From positions 1-64,000 of the forward strand of contig CAYMEW010000013.1 of the NCBI GenBank assembly GCA_964389755.1: DNA of 64,000 nucleotides. The letters are read 5' to 3'. The notes beneath the pieces were generated by a model. That model searched no databases and was not told the DNA's origin. It was given only the letters and a program-made list of their open reading frames with translations. Made by a program: the position numbers and the translations under genes. Shown here one piece after another: positions 27,871-35,655 of this stretch (within the stretch, counting starts at the first letter, position 1; each line of letters starts with the position of its first letter). Origin of the DNA: JBBSUQ01 sp964389755 (GTDB taxonomy: Bacteria > Bacteroidota > Bacteroidia > Flavobacteriales_D > Crocinitomicaceae).

Positions 27871-28221
27871 ATGGCAATAATGATTACGGACGAATGCATC
27901 AACTGCGGAGCCTGCGAACCCGAATGCCCGAACACGGCTATTTACGAGGGCGGAGCCGAGTGGCGCTATTCTGACGGAACAACCTTGGCCGGTATGATCA
28001 CGACGCTTGACGGCGAAGAAGTTAACGCCGAGAAAGAGTTTGAGCCGAAAGACATGGACGTATATTACATCGTTACTGACAAATGTACCGAATGTGTCGG
28101 TTTTCACGACGAACCCCAGTGTGCTGCGGTATGCCCGGTAGACTGTTGTGTGGACGATCCGGATTACCGCGAATCGGAAGAAGAATTACTGGCTAAAAAA
28201 GATTTCATGCACGCTTCCTGA
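27871..28221 (+). CDS. 2[4Fe-4S] ferredoxin (Alvin/YfhL type)
   Basis: 116 residues. The first cluster motif is CINCGACEPECP. The second is CTEC-x8-CAAVCP, with the longer gap seen in the Allochromatium-type dicluster ferredoxins (YfhL, FdxA relatives). A C-terminal helix (YRESEEELLAKKDF) is also typical. It is a low-potential electron carrier; the partner is not evident from neighbours. A strong terminator follows. Confidence 0.94.
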   Translation: MAIMITDECINCGACEPECPNTAIYEGGAEWRYSDGTTLAGMITTLDGEEVNAEKEFEPKDMDVYYIVTDKCTECVGFHDEPQCAAVCPVDCCVDDPDYRESEEELLAKKDFMHAS

Positions 28222-28244
28222 TCGTGTCGTGAACGAAGTATATG

Positions 28245-28275
28245 AATGCGGATCGTATCGGTTCGCATTTTTTTT
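28245..28275 (+). terminator. Intrinsic terminator after ferredoxin gene
   Basis: Stem AATGCG/CGCATT extended by GATC/GGTT (with G-U pairs), loop of five bases, then eight T. Confidence 0.85.
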
Positions 28276-28307
28276 GTTTAGAATGCGTGATTATCCGTTA
28301 CAGATGC

Positions 28308-28337
28308 TTGCAGGAGATTAAATTCTGATTAACTTTG
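28308..28337 (+). promoter_or_regulatory. Promoter of SRP RNA
   Basis: TTG at 28308-28310, a 19-base spacer, and TAACTTTG at 28330-28337, an exact TAnnTTTG. The RNA begins four bases later, which fits the Bacteroidota promoter layout. Confidence 0.7.
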
Positions 28338-28341
28338 CAGC

Positions 28342-28439
28342 GGGGTAAGTCTTGTACGACCAGCTCCCTCTAATTCCTCCAGGACGGGAACGTAGCAAAG
28401 GTAAGAGGTTGTAGCGGTGCGATGCGAGTAGCTTACCCC
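28342..28439 (+). ncRNA. ffs: Signal recognition particle 4.5S RNA
   Basis: 98 bases bounded by GGGGTAAG and its complement CTTACCCC, so the RNA folds as one long hairpin. The tip has the conserved SRP domain IV: CAGG-A-CG, tetraloop GGAA, CG-T-AGCA. In E. coli the same positions read CAGG-U-CC, GGAA, GG-A-AGCA, so two pairs have changed on both sides while the loop and the asymmetric bulge bases are kept. A run of T (TCTTTTTTTTC) follows and ends transcription. The RNA binds Ffh for co-translational membrane targeting. Confidence 0.92.
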
Positions 28440-28734
28440 TCTTTTTTTTCTCTCTTTTTTTCCGGTGTTGGTCCCACAGAGACGCGTGTTCTTGCTTACC
28501 GGAAACATAAAAACCTGAAAATCAATCATAAAAAGGTTGACAAACCGTTTCCTGTCTATTCCTATTTCTCGCTTAAGCACCTGTTAATCAATAACAAAAA
28601 AGCTGAATCCGCTATTTCCTCATGACCTTTCATATCCTTCGCTATTTTCGCCTCCCAAAGGTACGCTTCCGGCCCGAAGTATTGTTCAAGGCAGGAAATC
28701 GGCCGGCAGGCACAGGTAATTGGGACGAATGACT

Positions 28735-28742
28735 TACTTTTG
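28735..28742 (+). promoter_or_regulatory. Candidate -7 box for the aldolase gene
   Basis: TACTTTTG matches TAnnTTTG and lies 15 bases before the ATG. No clear -33 element at the right distance. Confidence 0.4.
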
Positions 28743-28757
28743 CACAAACTGAAACAC

Positions 28758-29414
28758 ATGAAATTTTTTATTGATACAGCCAACCTCGACGAGATCCGCG
28801 AGGCGAATGCGTTGGGAATTCTCGACGGAGTAACCACCAACCCGTCCCTGATGGCCAAAGAAGGAATTACGGGAAGTGAGAACATCCTGAAACATTACAA
28901 AGACATTTGCGAGATCGTGGACGGTGACGTGAGTGCCGAAGTGATCTCCACCGATTTCGACGGGATTGTAAAAGAAGGTGAACACCTGGCAAGCCTGCAC
29001 AAAAACATCGTGGTGAAAGTGCCGATGATCCCGGAAGGTATCAAAGCGATCAAACATTTCAGCCAAAAGGGAATCAAAACCAACTGCACGCTGATCTTCT
29101 CTGCGGGACAGGCACTCCTGGCAGCGAAAGCCGGAGCCACTTACATTTCACCTTTCATCGGACGCCTGGACGATATTTCCGTAAACGGGATCGAGCTGAT
29201 CGCGCAAATTCGCCTGATCTTCGATAACTATGCCTTCGACACGGAGATCCTGGCCGCGTCCGTACGTCACCCAATGCACATCATCAACTGTGCGGAAATC
29301 GGAGCAGACGTTATGACAGGACCGCTAAGCGCGATCAAAGCGCTCGCCAAACACCCGCTTACGGACAGCGGACTGGAGAAATTCCTGGCAGATTACGCGA
29401 AAGGAAACAATTAA
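28758..29414 (+). CDS. fsa: Transaldolase/fructose-6-phosphate aldolase (TalC/Fsa type)
   Basis: 218 residues, the short decameric class I aldolase form. MKFFIDTANLDEIREA at the start, DGVTTNPSLMAKEG, the Schiff-base lysine in INCTLIFS context (IKTNCTLIFSAGQALLAAKAGA) and SPFIGRLDD are all diagnostic. It acts in the non-oxidative pentose phosphate pathway (transaldolase) or splits fructose 6-phosphate; sequence alone does not decide. The start is the ATG at 28758; six in-frame codons upstream begin with TTG and lie in the promoter. Confidence 0.93.
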   Translation: MKFFIDTANLDEIREANALGILDGVTTNPSLMAKEGITGSENILKHYKDICEIVDGDVSAEVISTDFDGIVKEGEHLASLHKNIVVKVPMIPEGIKAIKHFSQKGIKTNCTLIFSAGQALLAAKAGATYISPFIGRLDDISVNGIELIAQIRLIFDNYAFDTEILAASVRHPMHIINCAEIGADVMTGPLSAIKALAKHPLTDSGLEKFLADYAKGNN

Positions 29415-29454
29415 TTCGCATTCCAAACCGCAAAGTTTGAACGATAGTTTTTGA

Positions 29455-29489
29455 ACCGGGGACAATTAAGTTCCCGGTTTTTATTTTTT
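29455..29489 (+). terminator. Intrinsic terminator after the aldolase gene
   Basis: Stem AACCGGGA / TTCCCGGTT with an AT-rich loop, then TTTTATTTTTT. It overlaps the last codons of the convergent gene. Confidence 0.85.
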
Positions 29490-29969
29490 ACGCAATTCGA
29501 TAAATTCCTGCACCTTTTCATTCTCTATGAGGACAGTTAGGTTGTAGTACGCGAGTTTCCAGGATTTCTTTTCACGGCGCACGATTCCGCTTCCGCGACA
29601 GCCTTCCATCCAGGTATCGAGGTCTTCATCGAACCAGGCGATCCCGCGCTTTTCATCGATCACCCAGTGGCGGTCGTGCGGTTTAAAATCCCAGGCTGTT
29701 CCTTTATCAAAGTAGGGTTTTGAAAACTCGTAAAACGCTTCTTTAGTCCAGCGTTCTCCGGGTGCTGTTCCGAGGAATACAAAATCATCCGTGAGCGGAT
29801 CAAAATAAGCTTCGAGGTCAGCATTGGTCGCAGCGAGGTGCCAGGCATCAACCAGTTCATCGAGTTGTTTCATCCGTCCGACTGAACTGTCACTCCGACC
29901 GGCAAGTAAGGGTAAAACAAGTAATATCCAGGAGCAGCAGGACCATAAGTAACTGTTCTTCATTGTCAT
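29481..29969 (-). CDS. Exported SnoaL/NTF2-like (DUF4440-type) protein
   Basis: 162 residues with a signal peptide (hydrophobic SYLWSCCSWILLVLPLLAG). The mature part is a small NTF2-like cone: LDELVDAWHLAATNADLEAYFDPLTDDFVFLG, then WTKEAFYEFSKPYF, a central WVIDEKRGIAWFDEDL and a C-terminal KKSWKLAYYNLTV strand. These domains bind small ligands or act as isomerases; the ligand here is unknown. A second ATG six bases into the gene is an alternative start. Confidence 0.83.
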   Translation of the reverse strand: MTMKNSYLWSCCSWILLVLPLLAGRSDSSVGRMKQLDELVDAWHLAATNADLEAYFDPLTDDFVFLGTAPGERWTKEAFYEFSKPYFDKGTAWDFKPHDRHWVIDEKRGIAWFDEDLDTWMEGCRGSGIVRREKKSWKLAYYNLTVLIENEKVQEFIELRKK

Positions 29970-30096
29970 GACTTTTTAACTAATTTTAAAATAATTAGTC
30001 GATTCTTCAGTCAAAGATAACCTGAAATAATTTATATTTACGTAAGTTCCCTTATTTCCCGTAACCAAAAACACACCCGGATCGCATGAAAAACTG

Positions 30097-30378
30097 ATGC
30101 GTATGGAAAGGGTAAAACGAATTGCGATATTGAAAGAACAATTGCTTTCAGCGAGTGGACCGGCCGATATTTCGCGCCTTGGAGGAGAGTTGTTGAGTGA
30201 ATTGAGCGGGTTGCCATTCACGATCAGTCAGAACCAGCAGCGGGCTTTATTTCAGGATATCGACACCGCCATCGAAGCATATTCCAGGAATCGTTCACCG
30301 GAGAGTCGCGAACGATTTTGCGATAAGTTATTCGGCATTGTCGGGCGTTCGGCACTGTTTAGCAGGCAGCTGGACTAA
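30097..30378 (+). CDS. Small hypothetical protein
   Basis: 93 residues, mostly helical, with no signal peptide and no recognised family. Codon use resembles neighbouring genes, and residues such as DIDTAIEAYSRNRSPESRERF look like a folded helical protein. A second ATG lies two codons in. No antisense gene competes. Function unknown. Confidence 0.55.
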   Translation: MRMERVKRIAILKEQLLSASGPADISRLGGELLSELSGLPFTISQNQQRALFQDIDTAIEAYSRNRSPESRERFCDKLFGIVGRSALFSRQLD

Positions 30379-30639
30379 AACCTCCACCCGAAGGCCGGAT
30401 TAAACGGTATTTCCTTTTCACCGGCATATTCTTCCCGGATATGCTCGTTCGGAAAGTTTCCGTGAATTATTCCTGATTAATGATTACCTGTAGACACTTA
30501 CGCTGTTCTCTCCTGCCCGCCCGTTCATTTTTCCGGTCAAAAGCGGTGTTCGCCGCGAGGACATTTTAAGCAGCGGATATTCTATTTAATGGAGCCGTGA
30601 TTATAGCTAACCAGGTTGATCTGAACAGGTACAAAAAAA
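30379..30639. other. Intergenic, no gene seen
   Basis: About 260 bases between the small hypothetical gene and the first of two hairpins. No coding frame or known RNA is recognised. Confidence 0.45.
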
Positions 30640-30671
30640 ATGGAGCGGAAAACAGGCGTTTCCCACTCCAT
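30633..30671 (-). terminator. Hairpin with minus-strand T-run
   Basis: ATGGAG (30640-30645) pairs with CTCCAT (30666-30671); GGAAAAC and GTTTCC pair inside. On the minus strand eight T follow. It lies 120 bases beyond the subtilisin terminator, so it may be a second-chance terminator. Downstream on the plus strand is an unusual CAACCTAACCTAACCACCT run. Confidence 0.5.
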
Positions 30672-30788
30672 CCTACTAATCAACCTAACCTAACCACCTA
30701 TGAGTCAAAATTACTTTTTTAAGTTCAACTATGCAACCAAAAAATTAATTTTAACGAATTTTAAGATGTTCCACTATTTCTTTAAAAA

Positions 30789-30822
30789 CAAAAAAAGCCG
30801 CTCACACAAATGCGAACGGCTT
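30789..30822 (-). terminator. Intrinsic terminator of the subtilisin gene
   Basis: On the minus strand AAGCCG and CGGCTT (30795-30822) form a stem that continues inward through six further pairs (including G-U) to a TTTG loop, followed by a run of T. Confidence 0.8.
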
Positions 30823-30847
30823 ATTATAGAGACTATTGTAAATTGGT

Positions 30848-32458
30848 TTATCCCGCTTTTTGTTTTTCGAGCTCCATGCACATTTTTACAGCGGCGAGCA
30901 CATCGATCACTGCACCTGTTTGCGAAAGCGTGGCAAAATCCACTTCTTCTTCCGTTCCAGGTTTAACCTGCATCGTTCCAGTGTACGATTTGGCAGACTT
31001 CAGCATGATGTCTTTAATCTCCTCCATGCTCAGCGACGGGAAATAGGATTTAAGCATCGCAGCCACCCCTGTTACCATCGGCGCTGCCATGGACGTTCCC
31101 TGGAGCAGTTTGTAATCGCTCTGCGGCACGGAATTCCAGATCTCGAAGCCCGGCGCGAACACGTCCACTGACTGATCCCCGTAATTGGAAAAACCGGCAG
31201 CCAGGTGTTCTTTCAGATCACGCGTGGAGGCACCGATCGTGAGGTAGAGCGGTAAACGTTCTTTCTGGAACGAATACATGTAAGTCGGGAAGTTCGGTTC
31301 CACATCCACGTCCGCCGCGTCATTACCGGCCGCATGAACAAGTAGTACGCCTTTGGAGCTCGCGTATTGCAGCGCTTCATACACTTCTTTCTTGTGGATC
31401 GAATAGGATTTCCCGAAAGACATATTGATCACTGAAGCACCGTTGTCCACGGCATAGCGAATCGCCAGTGCAATATCCTTATCGGCCTCGTCACCGTTCG
31501 GCACGGCACGTAAAGACATCAGTTTTACATTCGAAGCGACTCCGTCACCACCGAGGTCGTTTCCGCGAATGGCGCCAATGATACCGCCCACGTGCGTTCC
31601 GTGAAGCGCATCCGGTCCTTCCACATCGTTATTTCCGTAATTCGTATCGGAGAAATCATCCGGATTATCACCGATGATGTCGCGTTCGTTAAATTCGGTA
31701 TTGAGCTGGTAATCGAGTTGATCGCGGAAATGCTTGATGGCTTCCTCCAGGTTTTTCTTTGAGAGGTTTCCTTTTTTCATGCTGATCGCGATGTTCTTCA
31801 ACTGGACCATATCCCCTTCCGGTTCCCATTTTTCGAGATCCTTAAGTGTGTAATCGTCCTTACCGATCGCAGAAGCTACCATCGGCGGGATATTGTCGAG
31901 CATCGGCATGAGTTGTTCACATTGCGCGATCACCGCTTCCGCATTGGCACGTTCTTCCTCCACTTCTTTTTTCACCTGCTTGTAAAGCATGTAATCACTC
32001 TTATCCGCAGCCGAAACAGAAGCTTCGTCCACTCCTTCGAAACGATCAGAAAGACGACGCAGGATACGTGTTTTTTCGAGGTTAGCGCCGTCCACGTTCT
32101 CACCGGAAGAATTCCCGAGGAAGTTCCAGCCGTGCACATCGTCCACATACCCGTTGTTATCGTCGTCGATACCATTGTTCGGGATCTCGTCCTCGTTCAC
32201 CCAGATCTTTCCTTTCAGATCTTCGTGTTCGATATCGATCCCTGAATCGATCACAGCCACAATGACCGTGGTAGACTCTTTTTTCTTCAGTTTTTTATAG
32301 GCTTTGTCCGTGTACATTCCGGCTCCTTTCCCGTTATACCAGTTAAGGACTTTTTTGTCGACCTTCTTCTCTCCTTTTTCAGCATCCTGGGCGTGAAGTA
32401 CGTTGAAGATACCGACAGCGAAAAGTGCAAAAGACAAGGTTATAATTCTTTTCTTCAT
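30848..32458 (-). CDS. Subtilisin-like (S8) serine peptidase
   Basis: 536 residues with signal peptide MKKRIITLSFALFAVGIFNVLHAQ. The catalytic triad is Asp in VIVAVIDSGIDIEHEDL, His in HGTHVGGIIGAIRG and Ser in QGTSMAAPMVTG. About 200 residues of helical, charged sequence are inserted between the Asp and His blocks, an arrangement seen in Bacteroidota S8 peptidases. No T9SS sorting domain is present, so it is probably periplasmic or an outer-membrane-associated protease. It is divergent from the second S8 gene. Confidence 0.93.
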   Translation of the reverse strand: MKKRIITLSFALFAVGIFNVLHAQDAEKGEKKVDKKVLNWYNGKGAGMYTDKAYKKLKKKESTTVIVAVIDSGIDIEHEDLKGKIWVNEDEIPNNGIDDDNNGYVDDVHGWNFLGNSSGENVDGANLEKTRILRRLSDRFEGVDEASVSAADKSDYMLYKQVKKEVEEERANAEAVIAQCEQLMPMLDNIPPMVASAIGKDDYTLKDLEKWEPEGDMVQLKNIAISMKKGNLSKKNLEEAIKHFRDQLDYQLNTEFNERDIIGDNPDDFSDTNYGNNDVEGPDALHGTHVGGIIGAIRGNDLGGDGVASNVKLMSLRAVPNGDEADKDIALAIRYAVDNGASVINMSFGKSYSIHKKEVYEALQYASSKGVLLVHAAGNDAADVDVEPNFPTYMYSFQKERLPLYLTIGASTRDLKEHLAAGFSNYGDQSVDVFAPGFEIWNSVPQSDYKLLQGTSMAAPMVTGVAAMLKSYFPSLSMEEIKDIMLKSAKSYTGTMQVKPGTEEEVDFATLSQTGAVIDVLAAVKMCMELEKQKAG

Positions 32459-32571
32459 ATCTGATTAATAATAACTATTGCAAAAATGCGATACTTTCGG
32501 CTAAAAGTAAAAAACTTTTAACTATATGGTCTATATTTACGTCTTTATGGTAAATTTTTAATGTTAACGGT

Positions 32572-34890
32572 ATGCCTAAGAATACGCTACTCCTTGTTTT
32601 CTTACTCTTTTGCTCCTTTTTATACTCTCAGAAACCGGCACTGGACTTCGAACAACTACTTGCACAGCAACCCGATCGCGAAGCTGCATTTTGCCTGGAA
32701 AATACCGGGAGCACGCTGATCGGAGACCTGGTTCAGGCGGGTATCCGGATCAAGTACATTACGCCGGAGCAGGTTTACATCCAGGCGAGCCCGGCACAGC
32801 TGAAAGCATTCAGCGAACATCACTTTGTGAGGCCGTATTACCACTTCTCACACCCTCAGTTGATGAACGATACGTCCCGCGCGCTGCACTATGTCAACGA
32901 AGTTAACGCCGGAACCGGACTTCCGCAGGGCTACACGGGCAAAAATGTAATTATCGGCTACGTGGACACCGGCATAGATTTCAACCACCCCGATTTTATC
33001 GATGAAAACGGGAAAACTCGCGTATTGCGCTACTGGGATCATTCCATGAACGGTCCGAATCCGCCGCAACCTTATAATTACGGACAGGTCTGGGACAGTT
33101 CCGAGATCAACGCCGGGCTCTGCACAAGCCTCGATCAGCAGAACCACGGAACCACCGTGGCCGGATCCGGCTCGGGGAATGCGCGCGCCAACGGAACGAA
33201 TATGGGCATGGCTCCCAACTCCAACATCATCATCGTGGAAAGTGATTTTTCACTGGCTAACTGGGACCTGACCATTGCCGATGCGTGCGATTATATCTTC
33301 AAGGTTGCCGACTCACTGGACATGCCTGCGATTGTAAATCTCAGTCTCGGTTCATACATCGGCAGTCACGACGGGAACGATCCTGCAAGCGAATACATGG
33401 AAAGTCTGCTCGACGAAAAGCCCGGGCGACTCATTGTATGTGCAGCCGGAAATTCCGGAGCTCAGGGGAAATACCACCTGCACGGAGAAGCATCTGCCGA
33501 CACTTCCTTCGTGTGGTTTCTCAATAACCCCAACAACCAGATCGCGGCGAACTCCATTTATTTCGACCTTTGGACAGAAGTTTCCGAGATCGGCAATCTC
33601 TCCTTTGCTTACGGCGCCGACCTGCCAACCAGTTACGAGCAACGTGGGCGAACAGCCTTTTACAATGCGCTCGCAACAGTCAACAATACGATCTACGATA
33701 CCATTTATTCCCCGGACAACAACCGGATCGCGACCGTCGAATATTACACTTCGATCAGCGGCGGGGCATATCACCTCGAAACGCTTGTCACCAATATCGA
33801 TTCAACCGCTTATCTCTTCCGTTTTATGACTGCGGGAAGCGGTGAGTACGATTTGTGGAGCGGCGCTTTCCAGGGACTGAACAGCATGGTCACCAATGTA
33901 CCTTCCGCCGCACAAATGCCTGCGATCATCCACTACCAGCAGCCCGATACACTGCAAACGATCGTTTCATACTGGGCCTGTTCTGAAAAAGTAATCACGG
34001 TGGCCAACAGCCACAACCGCATCAGCCACATCGACCGCAATTACAACGTCTATGTGAATCCGGATACCACACCGACCGGGAAGCTCAGTCCCAACTCCAG
34101 CAAAGGTCCGTCGCGCCTGAACGTGCAAAAACCGGACATTACGGCATCGGGCGACATCACACTTTCCGCCGGCCCGCTTGCCCTGCTTCAGAACTCGGCG
34201 GCCAATGCTTCCATTGATTCGGGTGGCTGGCACGTGCGCAATGGCGGGACTTCCATGGCTTCGCCGGTCGTGGCCGGTATTGCCGCATTGTATTTCGAAC
34301 GGTGCCGCTACGCCAACTACCTCGATTTTAAAGAAGACGTGATCGCCACGGCTTTTTCGGACATGTACACCGGAACATTGCCTAACTTCGGTTACGGACA
34401 CGGTAAAATACACGCACTCGACCTACTTGTTGCGCAACAGAACGAACCCGATCCGACCATCACCAGTGTCGGGACACAACTCATTTCAAGCAGCGCACCC
34501 AATTACCAGTGGACGCTCGACGGCGCCGATATTCCGGGAGCTACCGGTCAAAGCCTGGAGATCGGTCCGCCCTACGGAGAGATCGGCGTATACACCGTTT
34601 CCGAAGACGGTTGCGTAAGTAGTTCAGAAACAACCGGTGTATTTCTCGGGCTCGAGACACTTTCCGAAGCCGGGATCCTGCTCTCTCCGAATCCCACTAG
34701 CGGAGCATTCCGTCTTGAGAGTGAAACCCAAATTGTCTCGGTGGCACTCATCGACATGCGGGGCAAACACATTCCCCTCTCGCCATCCGGTAACGGAAAT
34801 TACGACATTTCGAAACTTCCGGCGGGAAGTTACCTGATTGAGATCCAAACAGAAAAAGCCGTAAGCGTTGCAAAAGTGGTGCGCATGTAG
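32572..34890 (+). CDS. Secreted S8 peptidase with T9SS sorting domain
   Basis: 772 residues. Signal peptide MPKNTLLLVFLLFCSFLYS. Triad: Asp in IGYVDTGIDFNHPDF, His in QQNHGTTVAGSGSG, Ser in GGTSMASPVVAG. After a beta-rich region there is an Ig-like segment (YQWTLDGADIPGATG) and a type A T9SS C-terminal domain from about residue 695 (LSPNPTSGAF, then GSYLIEIQTEKAVSVAKVVRM). It is therefore exported through Sec and T9SS and attached to or released from the cell surface. Confidence 0.94.
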   Translation: MPKNTLLLVFLLFCSFLYSQKPALDFEQLLAQQPDREAAFCLENTGSTLIGDLVQAGIRIKYITPEQVYIQASPAQLKAFSEHHFVRPYYHFSHPQLMNDTSRALHYVNEVNAGTGLPQGYTGKNVIIGYVDTGIDFNHPDFIDENGKTRVLRYWDHSMNGPNPPQPYNYGQVWDSSEINAGLCTSLDQQNHGTTVAGSGSGNARANGTNMGMAPNSNIIIVESDFSLANWDLTIADACDYIFKVADSLDMPAIVNLSLGSYIGSHDGNDPASEYMESLLDEKPGRLIVCAAGNSGAQGKYHLHGEASADTSFVWFLNNPNNQIAANSIYFDLWTEVSEIGNLSFAYGADLPTSYEQRGRTAFYNALATVNNTIYDTIYSPDNNRIATVEYYTSISGGAYHLETLVTNIDSTAYLFRFMTAGSGEYDLWSGAFQGLNSMVTNVPSAAQMPAIIHYQQPDTLQTIVSYWACSEKVITVANSHNRISHIDRNYNVYVNPDTTPTGKLSPNSSKGPSRLNVQKPDITASGDITLSAGPLALLQNSAANASIDSGGWHVRNGGTSMASPVVAGIAALYFERCRYANYLDFKEDVIATAFSDMYTGTLPNFGYGHGKIHALDLLVAQQNEPDPTITSVGTQLISSSAPNYQWTLDGADIPGATGQSLEIGPPYGEIGVYTVSEDGCVSSSETTGVFLGLETLSEAGILLSPNPTSGAFRLESETQIVSVALIDMRGKHIPLSPSGNGNYDISKLPAGSYLIEIQTEKAVSVAKVVRM

Positions 34891-34909
34891 CATAAGTGCT
34901 AAAGTTTGC

Positions 34910-34917
34910 TATTTTTG
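34910..34917 (+). promoter_or_regulatory. Candidate -7 box for DUF5606 gene
   Basis: TATTTTTG fits TAnnTTTG, 20 bases before the ATG. Confidence 0.4.
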
Positions 34918-34937
34918 CCACTGAAAATAATTAATGC

Positions 34938-35582
34938 ATGAATTTAACAGGAATCATTGCCATTTCGGGACGACCGGGACTTTACAAAGTAGTAGCCCAG
35001 GGAAAAAATAACATCATCGTAGAAGCACTGGAAGATCAGAAACGTTTTCCGGCCTATGCTTCCGATCGTATCTCGGCACTCGAGGACATCAGCATCTACA
35101 CGTATGAAGAGGACAAACCGCTGCGTGAGATCTATTCCGACATTTACAAAAAAGAAAACGGCGGTGCCTGTATTTCGCACAAGGAAGAACCCGCAAAGCT
35201 GCAGGCTTACCTGATGGAGATCCTCCCCGACTTCGACCAGGAACGCGTTTACAATTCCGATATTAAGAAATTATTCCAGTGGTACAACCTGTTGCATGCA
35301 GCCGGATTGCTCGAAGCTGCTGCCGAAGAAGAAGAAAACGGCCAGTCAGGTGAAGAAGCTTCCGAAACCAACGAGGAAGAAGCAACTGAAAAGAAAACGA
35401 CTGCAAAGAAAAGCAGCGATACCAAGTCAGAGGTTAAAAAAGAAACCAAAAAACCGGCCGCGAAAAAAGCAGCCGGAACGGCCAAGCCGAAAGCAGATAC
35501 CAAAAGCGCTAAAACAGCTGCTCCAAAATCTGCTGCCGCTAAAAAACCGGCCGTTAAAGGAGGAACCTCCCGCGGAAAATAA
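34938..35582 (+). CDS. DUF5606 protein with histone-H1-like tail
   Basis: 214 residues. Residues 1-125 form the Bacteroidota-specific DUF5606 domain (GIIAISGRPGLYKVVAQGKN, RISALEDISIYTY, LFQWYNLLHAAGLLE). After an acidic linker (EEEENGQSGEEASETNEEEA), the last 75 residues are Lys/Ala/Pro-rich with repeated KKPAAKKA-type units, like the tails of histone H1 and Bacteroidota nucleoid proteins. Function unknown; nucleic-acid contact through the tail is an inference. The tail may be expanded by low-complexity repeats. Confidence 0.88.
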   Translation: MNLTGIIAISGRPGLYKVVAQGKNNIIVEALEDQKRFPAYASDRISALEDISIYTYEEDKPLREIYSDIYKKENGGACISHKEEPAKLQAYLMEILPDFDQERVYNSDIKKLFQWYNLLHAAGLLEAAAEEEENGQSGEEASETNEEEATEKKTTAKKSSDTKSEVKKETKKPAAKKAAGTAKPKADTKSAKTAAPKSAAAKKPAVKGGTSRGK

Positions 35583-35655
35583 CTATTTCGAATTTACCGA
35601 AAACAATACAGGGTCGTTTGGAGTTAATAATCCGGATGACCCTTTTTTAATACCC

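Noticed and set aside
28422..28625. Short plus-strand frame of 67 codons after the SRP RNA
   Set aside because: It begins inside the SRP RNA and covers its T-rich terminator; no family similarity is seen.
30700..30966. Plus-strand frame of 88 codons beginning MSQNYFFKF
   Set aside because: It spans the subtilisin terminator and overlaps the end of the subtilisin gene; composition is AT-rich and low complexity.
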